Below, piece after piece: positions 1 to 7,725 of a stretch of 13,767 bases of DNA. The DNA is from Dysgonamonadaceae bacterium (GTDB taxonomy: Bacteria; Bacteroidota; Bacteroidia; Bacteroidales; Azobacteroidaceae), in the NCBI GenBank assembly GCA_031260235.1, contig JAIRKG010000069.1:1-13767 (forward strand). The letters run 5' to 3'. Each line of letters opens with the position of its first letter. Position 1 is the stretch's first letter. Position numbers and translations under genes: made by a program. The notes beneath the pieces were generated by a model that did no database searches, had not been told where the DNA came from, and was given only the letters and a program-made list of their open reading frames with translations.

Positions 1-1
1 T

Positions 2-106
2 AAAAACAAACTGTTCTCCCTCCCCGACAACACGGTCGTTTATCCCGGACACGCAATATCCTCGACAATCGGCAAAGAAAAACGGTATAATCCTGAATTG
101 AGGTGA
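2..106 (+). CDS. Metallo-beta-lactamase-fold hydrolase, C-terminal end only
   Basis: Only the last 34 codons are in the window, ending at TGA 104-106. The reading is KNKLFSLPDNTVVYPGHAIS followed by STIGKEKRYNPELR. The LPDxTVVYPGH motif followed by a TIGxEKxxNP element is the usual C-terminal signature of glyoxalase II-like (GloB/YcbL-type) MBL-fold hydrolases. The His of PGH is a metal ligand in this family. An oddity is Ala instead of the usual Gly straight after that His, and SS where Pro-x-Thr is more common. The gene runs convergently towards valS and its 3' end abuts the repeat region. The substrate cannot be judged from this fragment; YcbL-type and other thioester hydrolases end alike. 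Confidence 0.75.
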   Translation, partial: KNKLFSLPDNTVVYPGHAISSTIGKEKRYNPELR

Positions 107-137
107 CTGTAAGCCGCCCGCCGGTGACCCGCCCCCG

Positions 138-205
138 GTCTTAATTTTACTCTCCGCATCTGCCTGTTTTTTCTTTCCATTTCAATGACCTTTGCCGGCG
201 CTTTG
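138..205 (-). pseudogene. Duplicated remnant of the valS 3' end
   Basis: These 68 bases match 1413-1481, near the 3' end of the intact valS, in the same orientation. I see one substitution (C at 155 against T) and one missing T in the T-run. Read on the minus strand it gives [13 protein letters not shown], as in the ValS C-terminal coiled coil, and then shifts frame at the missing T. It has no start, no remaining gene body and an unrelated downstream sequence, so it is a relic and not a gene. The high identity implies a recent duplication or ongoing gene conversion. Confidence 0.85.
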
Positions 206-448
206 TTGCAATGTAATCTCCCTCGCACAAATTCTCGTGTATAATTTTCACCCTAAATATGATTTTGCGAGATTGGGAAAAGGTTTTACCTGTGTGAATT
301 TGACCAATATGCGACAGTTTTATCTACCGTTCTTTAATTCGTGCAGAAAACCACAAAGCGCGAGAGGTTTATATGAACAAAGCCGCCGATGTAAATAATC
401 AAATTGTACTTATTTTGCATCATTTTAATACCGAAAAGTACCAGCGTC
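206..448. other. Intergenic stretch without recognisable gene
   Basis: AT-rich sequence between the valS remnant and the minisatellite. Open frames here are short, start poorly and resemble no family I know. I see a short inverted repeat (ctcgca near 223 and tgcgag near 265) but no convincing promoter, terminator or RNA gene. Confidence 0.5.
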
Positions 449-721
449 GATACAAAAAGCGTCGACGCCGATGAAAAAAAGGTCGGCGTCGAGGAAAAAA
501 AGGTCGACGCCGAGGAAAAAAAGGTCGGCGTCGAGGAAAAAAAGGTCGAAGTTGAGGAAAAAAAGGTCGACGTCGAGGAAAAAAAGGTCGAAGTCGAGGA
601 AAAAAAGGTCGAAGTCGAGGAAAAAAAGGTCGAAATCGAGGAAAAAAAGGTCAAAGTCGAGGAAAAAAAGGTCAAAGTCGAGGAAAAAAAGGTCAAAGTC
701 GAGGAAAAAAAGGTCGACGCC
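449..721. repeat. 21-bp minisatellite, 13 tandem units
   Basis: Twelve clear units occupy 470-721 and one degenerate unit occupies 449-469. Each unit is GAGGAAAAAAAGGTC plus six variable bases. The variable part is ggcgtc, gacgcc, gaagtt, gacgtc, gaagtc, gaaatc or aaagtc. Units 575-616 (two) and 638-700 (three) are identical neighbours, as expected from recent slippage duplication. The unit length is divisible by three and contains no stop in any of six frames, so it creates long open frames on both strands (EEKKVEV, RKKRSKS, FFLDFDL and others). Differences between units change the amino acid in the frames I checked, which argues against coding selection. Confidence 0.95.
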
Positions 722-753
722 GAGGGCGGAGTGGCTTGCAATGATGTGTGGAG

Positions 754-837
754 CGGGGCGTTGGGGGGCGGTAGCCCCGCAGAGGGGGTAGCGGAAGCCC
801 CCCGCAGGCGGCGGAATCGGGGGGGTGTCTTCCCCCG
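754..837. repeat. GC-rich block of consecutive short hairpins
   Basis: A strongly GC-rich island in an AT-leaning surround. Visible inverted repeats are cggggc 754-759 with gccccg 774-779, ggggg 784-788 with the C-run 798-803, and the G-run starting at 818 with cccccg 832-837. It looks like a mosaic of dispersed noncoding repeats and not a gene. It directly follows the minisatellite and precedes the REP-like units. Confidence 0.6.
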
Positions 838-865
838 CGAGATTAATTTTTAATTGTGGGGCGTT

Positions 866-1133
866 TTTTTCTCCGGATTTCTTCACAGCTTCGCAGTTCG
901 CAATGGCGGGGTGAGGCAATGACGGGGGTTTTTCTCTGGATTGCTTCACTGCTTCGCAGTTCGCAATGACGGGGTGAGGCAATGACGGGGGTTTTTCTCC
1001 GGATTGCTTCACTGCTTCGCAGTTCGCAATGGCGGGCTTGTTTTTCTGGATTGCTTCGGACTTTGTCCTCGCAATGACGAGTATGGTTCTGTTTGCCGGA
1101 TTACTGTCGCTATGTGGCTCGCAATGACGCCAT
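866..1133. repeat. Tandem REP-like palindromic repeats, period 63
   Basis: Units begin with a T-run at 866, 929, 992 and 1041; the first two intervals are 63 bp and the third is 49 because a short GTGAGGCAATGACGG-type segment is missing. Each unit has a palindromic core of the form attgcttc...gcaat, with an inner actgc-ttc-gcagt hairpin in the first three. A fifth diverged copy ends near 1130 with GGCTCGCAATGACG. The core type (ATTGCTTC...TCGCAATGAC) is a familiar intergenic repeat in many bacterial genomes and gives spurious translations such as VIANCEAV. No transposase of the REP-associated type is nearby. Confidence 0.8.
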
Positions 1134-1369
1134 GCCTCAAGACTTCATTGCTGTTAAAAAAAAGCACAAATTAAAAAAGCGGTGGATTCACACTCGCCGC
1201 TTTTCAAAACATCTATCTGTTAACTTTGAAATATCGCTTGAAAAAGTTGTGCGGAAATATTGTCGCCGGTGGCTTGTGGAAAAAGGTATTGCCGAACAAA
1301 TTGAAGTTTATTCCAGTCGCTTCTCCCGAATTTTAGGGTCGGGGTTTAACATGAAAATCTGTGTTCATT
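1134..1369. other. Intergenic stretch downstream of valS
   Basis: Between the last REP-like copy and the valS stop. A 96-codon open frame on the plus strand crosses it, but it starts with TTG inside the repeat and matches no family I recognise. I also see a small hairpin cggg/cccg near 1327-1345 (tcccgaa ... ggtcgggg). Apart from the hairpin listed at 1175-1204 I see nothing functional. Confidence 0.5.
1175..1204 (-). terminator. Hairpin downstream of valS, possible terminator
   Basis: AAAAGCGG (1175-1182) pairs with CCGCTTTT (1197-1204); gtg/cac can extend the stem inward with a small bulge. On the minus strand the stem is followed by more T (complement of the A-run 1173-1178), so it could end valS transcripts about 165 bases after the stop. 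It is symmetrical and could work on both strands. The distance from the gene makes this moderately uncertain. Confidence 0.45.
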
Positions 1370-4054
1370 TTAAACTCTCTTAACTCGTAATTCATCAACC
1401 CGCTTCTGCAAAGTCTTAATTTTACTCTCTGCATCTGCCTGTTTTTTTCTTTCCATTTCAATGACCTTTGCCGGCGCTTTGGAAACAAAATTTTCATTAC
1501 TTAATTTACCGAGCACGGAGTTCAGGAATCCCGTCTGATATTTTAGTTCTTCCCTCAGTTTGGACAGTTCTTCTTTCTCATCAATGGCGTTTCCCAATGG
1601 AATTGCAAATTCGGCAGTTTTTACGAGGAAGGAAACAGCGCCTGTCGCTTTTTCCGCGGTTTCTTCGATAGTTGACAGGTTCGCCATTTTCTTTAATACC
1701 GGATAATAGACCGGATTAAATGTTCCGATTACCTGCAAAACAAGGCTTTCTTTGACGGGGATATTCTTCTCTGTTCGAATCGTCCTGATTTTGGAAATGA
1801 TTTCTTTTACGTCTTCAAAGTCGGCGGTCAGCGAGTCTGTCAAATCGGACGGTGAACTTGTAGAGCCGGCCGATACCATAATACTCTCGCCCGGCTTCCG
1901 TTCTTCCAGCGCCTGCCACAATTCTTCCGTAATAAAAGGCATAAACGGATGCAACAACCTCAACAAAGCGTCGAAAAAGCCCAAAGTGATTTGATATGTC
2001 TTCGCATCAATCGGTTGCCCGAAAGCGGGTTTGATTATTTCCAGATACCAGGAGGAAAATTCATCCCGGAAAAGTTTGTAGATTTCCAACAATGCTTCGG
2101 AAATGCGGTATTTGGCGAACAAATCATCAATTTCGGCAATTGTTTTTTGCAAAATGATTTCAAACCATTGAGTTGCGATTTTGTTGCAGGACGGTGGAGA
2201 CGACAGGGGTGAATAATTATTCGCCCCTGCGTTTGCCTCAACATTTTCACCAACGATATTCCAACCTTTTACGAGGCGAAAGGCGTTCCAAATTTTGTTA
2301 TTAAAATTCCGCCCCTGTTCGCACAGATTTTCATCAAACAGAATATCATTGCCCGCAGGAGCCGAAAGCATTAAACCCATTCTCACACCGTCTGCGCCAT
2401 ATTTGTTTATCAACTCAATCGGGTCGGGCGAATTGCCTAACTGTTTCGACATTTTCCGCCCAAATTTATCGCGTACAATGCCTGTAAAATACACATTCCC
2501 GAAACATTCCCGCCCGCGGTATTCATAACCCGACATAATCATTCGCGCCACCCAAAAGAAAATAATATCAGGTCCCGTAACCAAATCGCTTGTCGGATAA
2601 TAATAATTAATATCTTTATTATTGGGATTATTGATGCCGTCGAAAACCGAAATCGGCCATAACCACGAGGAAAACCAGGTATCCAACACATCTTCGTCTT
2701 GGCGCAAATCTTCAATTGACAACGGATAATTGACAGTGGACAGTGCTTTTTGATAGGCTTCTTCCTTTGTTTCGGCAACAACAAATCCGCCTTGCGGCAA
2801 ATAATAAGCGGGAATTTGATGTCCCCAATACAGTTGCCGCGAAATATTCCAGTCCTTAATATTAGTCATCCAATGGCGATAGGTATTCTTAAATTTATCG
2901 GGGTAGAATTTAATCGTATTGTTTTCGACCGCTTCCAAAGCCGTTTCGGCTAAATCGGATGTCTTCAAAAACCACTGCATCGATAATTTGGGTTCGATGG
3001 GTACATCCGTGCGTTCCGAAAATCCCACTTTATTGGTATAGGGTTCCACCTTTTCAAGCAAACCGGCTGCTTCGAGGTCGCTTTCGATTTGTTTGCGAAC
3101 GGTGAATCTGTCCATTCCGGCATACATCGCTCCGCTTTCATTCAGCGTGCCGTCATCATTAAAAATATCAATGGATTGTAAATTATATTTTTGTCCAAGC
3201 ATATAGTCATTCACGTCATGAGCCGGCGTCACTTTGAGGCAGCCCGTGCCAAACTCCATATCGACGTATTCATCTTCAATCACAGGAATTTCGCGGTTGA
3301 TGATCGGAACAATCACGCACTTGCCTTTCAGCCATGCCGTTTTGGGGTTGTTGGGGTTGATGCACAAGGCAGTATCGCCGAAAATGGTTTCGGGGCGGGT
3401 CGTGGCGACAAGAGCTACTCCTTCCGGAGAACTTTGGGTGGCCACTTTATAGCGTAAATAATACAATTTTCCATTCTGTTCTTTATAATTCACCTCTTCG
3501 TCGGACAATGCCGTCAGCGCCTTCGGATCCCAGTTCACCATACGGACGCCGCGATAGATTTTACGCTTTTCATAGAGATCGCAGAAGACTTTAATTACCG
3601 ATTGAGAGCGGGCTTCATCCATCGTGAAACAGGAGCGCTCCCAATCGCAGGAGCAGCCGAGTTTTTGCAGTTGTTCGAAGATAATTCCACCGTGTTTGCG
3701 CGTCCATTCCCATGCATGTTCAAGGAATTGTTCGCGAGTGAGGTCGGTCTTTTTAATGCCTTCGCCGACTAATTTAGAAACGACTTTTGCCTCCGTAGCA
3801 ATCGAAGCGTGGTCGGTTCCGGGAACCCAGCAAGCATTCTTTCCATTCATCCGGGCGCGGCGCACTAAAATATCCTGGATCGTATTGTTAAGCATGTGTC
3901 CCATGTGTAAAACGCCGGTTACATTGGGTGGGGGAATAACAACCGTATAAGGTTCGCGTTCATCAGGCTCAGAGTGGAAAAACCTGTTTTTCAGCCAATA
4001 ATCATACCATTTTACTTCTACTTCGGATGGGTCATATTTTGTTGCAATGTTCAT
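1370..4054 (-). CDS. valS: Valine--tRNA ligase (ValS)
   Basis: Cytoplasmic class I aminoacyl-tRNA synthetase that attaches valine to tRNA-Val and edits mischarged threonine. It has 894 residues, a normal length. Visible landmarks: [13 protein letters not shown] with the HIGH-type motif at 50-53; CP1 editing domain with [13 protein letters not shown] at 218-230 and [12 protein letters not shown] from 269; [18 protein letters not shown] at 401-418; KMSKQ loop at 534-538 (Gln in place of the final Ser, as I recall from other Bacteroidota); anticodon-binding helical domain after about 580; C-terminal coiled-coil arm from about 820. ATG 4052-4054 begins MNIATKYDP as expected. Oddity: about 15 extra residues near 607-622 contain an in-frame 26-bp palindrome. 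Its 3' end is duplicated at 138-205. It is divergent from sbcC with a promoter at 4089-4119. Confidence 0.98.
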   Translation of the reverse strand: MNIATKYDPSEVEVKWYDYWLKNRFFHSEPDEREPYTVVIPPPNVTGVLHMGHMLNNTIQDILVRRARMNGKNACWVPGTDHASIATEAKVVSKLVGEGIKKTDLTREQFLEHAWEWTRKHGGIIFEQLQKLGCSCDWERSCFTMDEARSQSVIKVFCDLYEKRKIYRGVRMVNWDPKALTALSDEEVNYKEQNGKLYYLRYKVATQSSPEGVALVATTRPETIFGDTALCINPNNPKTAWLKGKCVIVPIINREIPVIEDEYVDMEFGTGCLKVTPAHDVNDYMLGQKYNLQSIDIFNDDGTLNESGAMYAGMDRFTVRKQIESDLEAAGLLEKVEPYTNKVGFSERTDVPIEPKLSMQWFLKTSDLAETALEAVENNTIKFYPDKFKNTYRHWMTNIKDWNISRQLYWGHQIPAYYLPQGGFVVAETKEEAYQKALSTVNYPLSIEDLRQDEDVLDTWFSSWLWPISVFDGINNPNNKDINYYYPTSDLVTGPDIIFFWVARMIMSGYEYRGRECFGNVYFTGIVRDKFGRKMSKQLGNSPDPIELINKYGADGVRMGLMLSAPAGNDILFDENLCEQGRNFNNKIWNAFRLVKGWNIVGENVEANAGANNYSPLSSPPSCNKIATQWFEIILQKTIAEIDDLFAKYRISEALLEIYKLFRDEFSSWYLEIIKPAFGQPIDAKTYQITLGFFDALLRLLHPFMPFITEELWQALEERKPGESIMVSAGSTSSPSDLTDSLTADFEDVKEIISKIRTIRTEKNIPVKESLVLQVIGTFNPVYYPVLKKMANLSTIEETAEKATGAVSFLVKTAEFAIPLGNAIDEKEELSKLREELKYQTGFLNSVLGKLSNENFVSKAPAKVIEMERKKQADAESKIKTLQKRVDELRVKRV
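2204..2229. repeat. 26-bp palindrome inside valS
   Basis: Arms of 13 bp meet without a loop: caggggtgaataa (2204-2216) and ttattcgcccctg (2217-2229). The only imperfection is T2210 opposite G2223, a wobble pair in RNA. It encodes ValS residues about 609-617 (AGANNYSPL), in a stretch that looks like an insertion between the catalytic and anticodon-binding domains. The palindrome is in frame with the gene and adds no stop. Confidence 0.85.
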
Positions 4055-4088
4055 TGTAGATTGTATTTAACTAAGGTTAATTCGGGGG

Positions 4089-4119
4089 CAAAAATACAAA
4101 ACAGTTTTGAGTTAAACAA
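4089..4119 (-). promoter_or_regulatory. Predicted valS promoter
   Basis: On the minus strand TATTTTTG (4096-4089) fits the Bacteroidota -7 consensus TAnnTTTG exactly. A TTG at 4119-4117 stands 20 bp upstream, at the -33 position. Transcription would start about 25-30 bases before the valS ATG. It overlaps the sbcC promoter region on the other strand. Confidence 0.6.
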
Positions 4120-4139
4120 TAAACAAATTACTATCTTTA
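4106..4139 (+). promoter_or_regulatory. Predicted sbcC promoter
   Basis: TATCTTTA (4132-4139) matches TAnnTTTG except for the last base. TTTG at 4106-4109 could be the -33 element, with a 22-bp spacer slightly longer than the usual 19-21. It lies about 39 bases upstream of the chosen ATG at 4178 and back to back with the valS promoter. Confidence 0.45.
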
Positions 4140-4177
4140 CACTCCTATACAAAAAGAAAATTACATCAAACGCACTT

Positions 4178-7100
4178 ATGAAAATCCTCCGACTAAATTT
4201 CAAAAACATAAACTCCCTCGCCGGCGAATCGCAAATTGATTTTACACTCCCGCAATTTGCCGCTAACGGTATTTTCGCCATAACCGGCAAAACGGGTGCC
4301 GGAAAAACTTCGATTCTCGACGCTATATCGCTCGCATTATTCGGTAAAACGCCGCGGGTGGAAATTACGGGGCAAAACAATGACGTAATGACGCACGGAA
4401 CAAGCGATTGCTATGCCGAAATCGTGTTTGAGGTAAACGGAAAGAAATGGAAATCGTCATGGAAACAGGAACGGACGCGAACCGGAAACCTTAAACCCGT
4501 CAATCGCCAAATTGCCGATGTCGATGATAAAATTATTGCCGACCATGTGCGCATTTGCGACGGGAAAATTGTTGAAATTCTCGGTCTTACATTTGAACAG
4601 TTTACCAAAGTAGTGATGTTGGCACAGGGAAGTTTCGCCGCGTTTTTGCAAGCCGATAAAAACGATAAGGGCGAACTGTTGGAGCAAATTACTGGAACAG
4701 AAATTTACGGCGAAATATCGAAAAAAGTGTTTGAACGAAACAAAACGGAAAAAGAAAAATTAGATAAAATCCTTATTGAACTTGGCGCAATCAAAATTCT
4801 TTCGGATGAGGACACAGCCGCTTTGCAAAACGAAATCGCCGAACTCGAACTACAGAAAACAACAATCGACAGCGAATTACAAAAAATAGAAACCGCAAAA
4901 AAATGGATTATTGATTTAAATAACTTGCAAAATCAAATAGCAGAGGCGCAATCAAAATTGCCGGAATTGCAACAAAAAGCCGAATCGGCACAAGCTCTGT
5001 GTAAACAATCGGAAGATGATTTGCAAAAAATAAAAGATGAAAAAGCCGAAACTGAAAAAATATTGGTTAAAGTCCACGAATTAGACACTAAAATTGCCGA
5101 AAAAACCAAATTGCTGGATCCCGTTTTGAAAGCAATCAACGAATTGACGCAGCAAAACGCCGAATTATATCAAGCATTTGAAAAACAAAACAATCAATTG
5201 AAAAAATCGCAAAAAGCATTGATTGAAAAACAGAATTGGGCGGCGGAAAATAAAAAATACGAATCGTTAATCGGGCAATATACGGCAATTGAAAATCAAA
5301 ATGCAGATGTTTTGACCGCCCAAAATGATTTATATAATAAACGGAAAGAGTTTGAAGCCGCCCAAAAAGAATTGTCTGATAAAGTAGTGGATTTACAAAA
5401 GTCGCAATCCGATTTTGTAGAAAAAGAAACTGCATTAAATAAGAAATTTCAGGAACTTGAGACAAAAAAAACAGAAATGGTTGAAATTCTTTCACCAGAC
5501 GGTGCGAGGCACAGCCTCACACCGTCTATTTTTACCGCAGATTTATACTCTGTTGCCGTCGGTTTTAACCGACGGTTATCAGAAGCAAAAGAGACCGTCA
5601 CAAATTTCGGTATCCAAATCAAAAACCTGATTGACGTTGAAACCTCCATTTCCGGCAATCAAACCGAAATCAACAATTATACTACTGCCATTTCCGCTTG
5701 CGAACAAACCGAAAAACAACTGTTGCAAACTGTTTCCGACAATAAAACCATAGCCGCAAACCTTGAAAACCAAATCACCATGCTTAATGAAAATATAAAT
5801 CTTACCAAAATAATTCAAAGTTTGGAAGATCATCGCCGGACGTTGAAAGACGGCGATCCATGTCCATTATGCGGCGCGTTGAAACATCCTTATGCCGTTG
5901 GAAATGTTCCTCAGTCGAATGGAAAGGAAACGGAACTGAAAAACTTAAAATTGCAATTTCAAACCATTTCAACAACCATTCGAGAGAATGAAAAAACGCT
6001 GGCAAAATGTATTTCCGATAAGGAGAATTTCCTATATAATAAGGAAAAAGAGGAACAAGCCTTGTCGGTAAACAAAGAAAACCAAATCGCCGTTTTAAAT
6101 CAAATCCAGATTTTACAACCCGATTTCTCGCTTGCTGACGCTAATCTCAAAGAAACCCACGCTCAAACAACGCAAAAATGCCTGCAAATTTCTGCGTTGA
6201 TAGCAAAAGCAACCGATTGCGAAAATATAATCGGAAAAATCCAAAATGAAGAAATTCCAACCCTTCAAAAAGCAAAAGAAACGGCAGAAAAAGCAAAAAA
6301 TGCTGCCGAAACGGCGCAAAAATTAGCCGGACAGCAAGCACAAATCAAACAAACGCTCGCCGAAGACGCAGAAAAAATCTACACGAAAAAAAAAGCCGAA
6401 CTGCAAAACCGCCTGAATGAATATGGCACGGAAAATATCGCCGCATTAAAAAAACAACTTGATAATTGGAACGGAAATCAAAGCGCAATCAATGAACTGA
6501 CCGTGCAAATCGGGCAATTGAATACCGACCTTGCCGCAACAACCTCAAACATGGAGAACAACCAAAAACAAATGCAAGATAAAATTGCCGATAAACAAAA
6601 CATCGAAACCGATAAACAGAAACTGTCGGCGGAACGCTTCGAAATTTTCGGCGATAAACAGATTGCCACCGAAGAATTCCGCTTAAAAATCTTGTATGAA
6701 ACCGCCGAAACTACTAAAACTGCTACCGAAACCGCTAAAACAGATGCCAATACGGAACTTATAAAAACCCAGGCTATTATTACCGGAAAAGAGAAGGAAC
6801 TGACCGAAAAACAAGCACAGAAACCGACTGACCGATCGCTCGAAGAATTACAAGTCGAATTGAATGAAAAGAAGCCACAAAGCGACGGAATTTCTCAACA
6901 AATCGGCGCTATCCGTCATTCACTGGCTGCGAACGACGAAAACCTGAAAACCAGCGGCAAAAAACTGAAAGACAAAGAAAATCAACAGCAAATTTGCAAT
7001 CATTGGGGCGGGTTGAACGAACTTATCGGCTCTGCCGACGGCAAAAAATACCGCAATTTCGCCCAGGCATTGACCTTTGAACATTTAATCGGACTGGCAA

Positions 7101-7510
7101 ACCGGCAGATGCAAAAAATGAGCGACCGTTACCTTTTGAAAAGGGTTGGAGATGCTGCAAATCCTTTTGAACTGTCGGTAATTGACAAATTTCAAAATTG
7201 CGGGGAACGCACTGTGCAAAATCTCTCCGGCGGCGAAAAGTTTATTGCATCCCTTTCCCTGGCGCTTGCTTTAGCCAATATAACAGGTAAAAACATGAAA
7301 ATCAATTCCATGTTCATCGACGAAGGTTTCGGAACGCTCGATTCCGATTATCTCGACACGGCGCTCTCTGCGCTTTCAAACCTGCAAAATGAAGGCAAAC
7401 TGATTGGCGTAATCTCCCACCTTACGGAATTGAAGGAGCGCATTGCCGCGCATATTGACGTTGTTCCGGCTGGGAATGGGCTTTCAAAGATTGATATGAA
7501 AATTTATTAA
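4178..7510 (+). CDS. sbcC: SbcC-type DNA repair ATPase (Rad50-like)
   Basis: ATPase subunit of the SbcCD (Mre11-Rad50-like) nuclease, which processes DNA hairpins and blocked ends. It has 1110 residues from ATG 4178, MKILRLNFKNINSLAGE. Visible: Walker A GKTGAGKTS at 37-45; Q-loop region with LAQGSFAAFLQA and LLEQITGTEIY; long coiled coil from about 190; zinc-hook motif CPLC at 562-565 in DGDPCPLCGALKHPY; second coiled coil to about 945; signature LSGGEK at 1016-1021; Walker B ending in D1048 E1049; H-loop His at 1081. An in-frame upstream extension to 3974 was refused because it runs antisense into valS and precedes the conserved start. Oddity: residues 440-466 carry two palindromes in one coil arm. 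SbcD, usually adjacent, is absent from this window. Confidence 0.93.
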   Translation: MKILRLNFKNINSLAGESQIDFTLPQFAANGIFAITGKTGAGKTSILDAISLALFGKTPRVEITGQNNDVMTHGTSDCYAEIVFEVNGKKWKSSWKQERTRTGNLKPVNRQIADVDDKIIADHVRICDGKIVEILGLTFEQFTKVVMLAQGSFAAFLQADKNDKGELLEQITGTEIYGEISKKVFERNKTEKEKLDKILIELGAIKILSDEDTAALQNEIAELELQKTTIDSELQKIETAKKWIIDLNNLQNQIAEAQSKLPELQQKAESAQALCKQSEDDLQKIKDEKAETEKILVKVHELDTKIAEKTKLLDPVLKAINELTQQNAELYQAFEKQNNQLKKSQKALIEKQNWAAENKKYESLIGQYTAIENQNADVLTAQNDLYNKRKEFEAAQKELSDKVVDLQKSQSDFVEKETALNKKFQELETKKTEMVEILSPDGARHSLTPSIFTADLYSVAVGFNRRLSEAKETVTNFGIQIKNLIDVETSISGNQTEINNYTTAISACEQTEKQLLQTVSDNKTIAANLENQITMLNENINLTKIIQSLEDHRRTLKDGDPCPLCGALKHPYAVGNVPQSNGKETELKNLKLQFQTISTTIRENEKTLAKCISDKENFLYNKEKEEQALSVNKENQIAVLNQIQILQPDFSLADANLKETHAQTTQKCLQISALIAKATDCENIIGKIQNEEIPTLQKAKETAEKAKNAAETAQKLAGQQAQIKQTLAEDAEKIYTKKKAELQNRLNEYGTENIAALKKQLDNWNGNQSAINELTVQIGQLNTDLAATTSNMENNQKQMQDKIADKQNIETDKQKLSAERFEIFGDKQIATEEFRLKILYETAETTKTATETAKTDANTELIKTQAIITGKEKELTEKQAQKPTDRSLEELQVELNEKKPQSDGISQQIGAIRHSLAANDENLKTSGKKLKDKENQQQICNHWGGLNELIGSADGKKYRNFAQALTFEHLIGLANRQMQKMSDRYLLKRVGDAANPFELSVIDKFQNCGERTVQNLSGGEKFIASLSLALALANITGKNMKINSMFIDEGFGTLDSDYLDTALSALSNLQNEGKLIGVISHLTELKERIAAHIDVVPAGNGLSKIDMKIY
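5497..5575. repeat. Paired palindromes inside sbcC
   Basis: The first palindrome, 5497-5527 (31 bp), has arms agacggtgcgagg and cctcacaccgtct with one mismatch and a 5-base centre. The second, 5556-5575 (20 bp), has perfect arms ccgtcggtt and aaccgacgg around TT. They are 28 bp apart and in frame with the gene, encoding about residues 440-466 (DGARHSLTPS ... VAVGFNRRL). The peptide contains prolines and lacks the Lys/Glu/Gln/Asn-rich composition of the coil on both sides, which marks it as an insert. The unit probably spans about 80 bp. Confidence 0.85.
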
Positions 7511-7654
7511 AGATTTCACGTATACTTGTACCGTATTATAAAATCAAAAATTATAGTAACAATAACACTAATTTACGATAAATAATACAAATGTAAAAAA
7601 GAGAAAAGTTTATCGGATACATACTCCCTGAAAAACAGCAAAACACTCACGACA

Positions 7655-7700
7655 AACGGTAAACGAAAAATGGACACTATGTCCACAATCGTTTACCGTT
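7655..7700. repeat. Nested palindrome between convergent sbcC and tsf
   Basis: Outer arms aacggtaaacg (7655-7665) and cgtttaccgtt (7690-7700) are perfect 11-mers. Inside, tggaca (7671-7676) and tgtcca (7680-7685) form a second perfect hairpin around CTA. A further copy of tttaccgttt follows at 7706-7715. It sits about 145 bases after the sbcC stop and 25 after the tsf stop, so it could stop or stabilise transcripts from both sides, but it lacks a T-tract typical of an intrinsic terminator. The remaining part of 7511-7725 shows nothing else recognisable. Confidence 0.75.
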
Positions 7701-7725
7701 CATCATTTACCGTTTAACAAAACTT

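Noticed and set aside
449..721. CRISPR array
   Set aside because: Units are contiguous 21-mers without unique spacers, and no cas gene is present.
471..791. Basic RKKRSKS repeat protein resembling an SR-type protein
   Set aside because: Another frame of the same array; it ends in the GC-rich block and has no plausible translation start context.
404..853. 149-codon plus-strand open frame of EEKKVEV heptads
   Set aside because: It starts with TTG, owes its openness to the stop-free 21-bp repeat, runs on into noncoding GC-rich repeats, and shows no codon-level selection.
425..1012. 195-codon minus-strand open frame with FFLDFDL and VIANCEAV repeats
   Set aside because: A translation of the minisatellite and REP-like units; such peptides are known artefacts of dispersed repeats.
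107..1369. Insertion sequence or integron between the MBL gene and valS
   Set aside because: No transposase or integrase fragment, terminal inverted repeats or recombination-site pattern could be identified; the region reads as accumulated repeats.
1093..1383. 96-codon open frame downstream of the REP-like units
   Set aside because: TTG start inside a repeat, no family resemblance, overlaps the valS stop antisense.
3974..4177. N-terminal extension of sbcC by 68 residues
   Set aside because: It overlaps valS antisense, crosses both predicted promoters and precedes the conserved MKILRLNFKNINS start.
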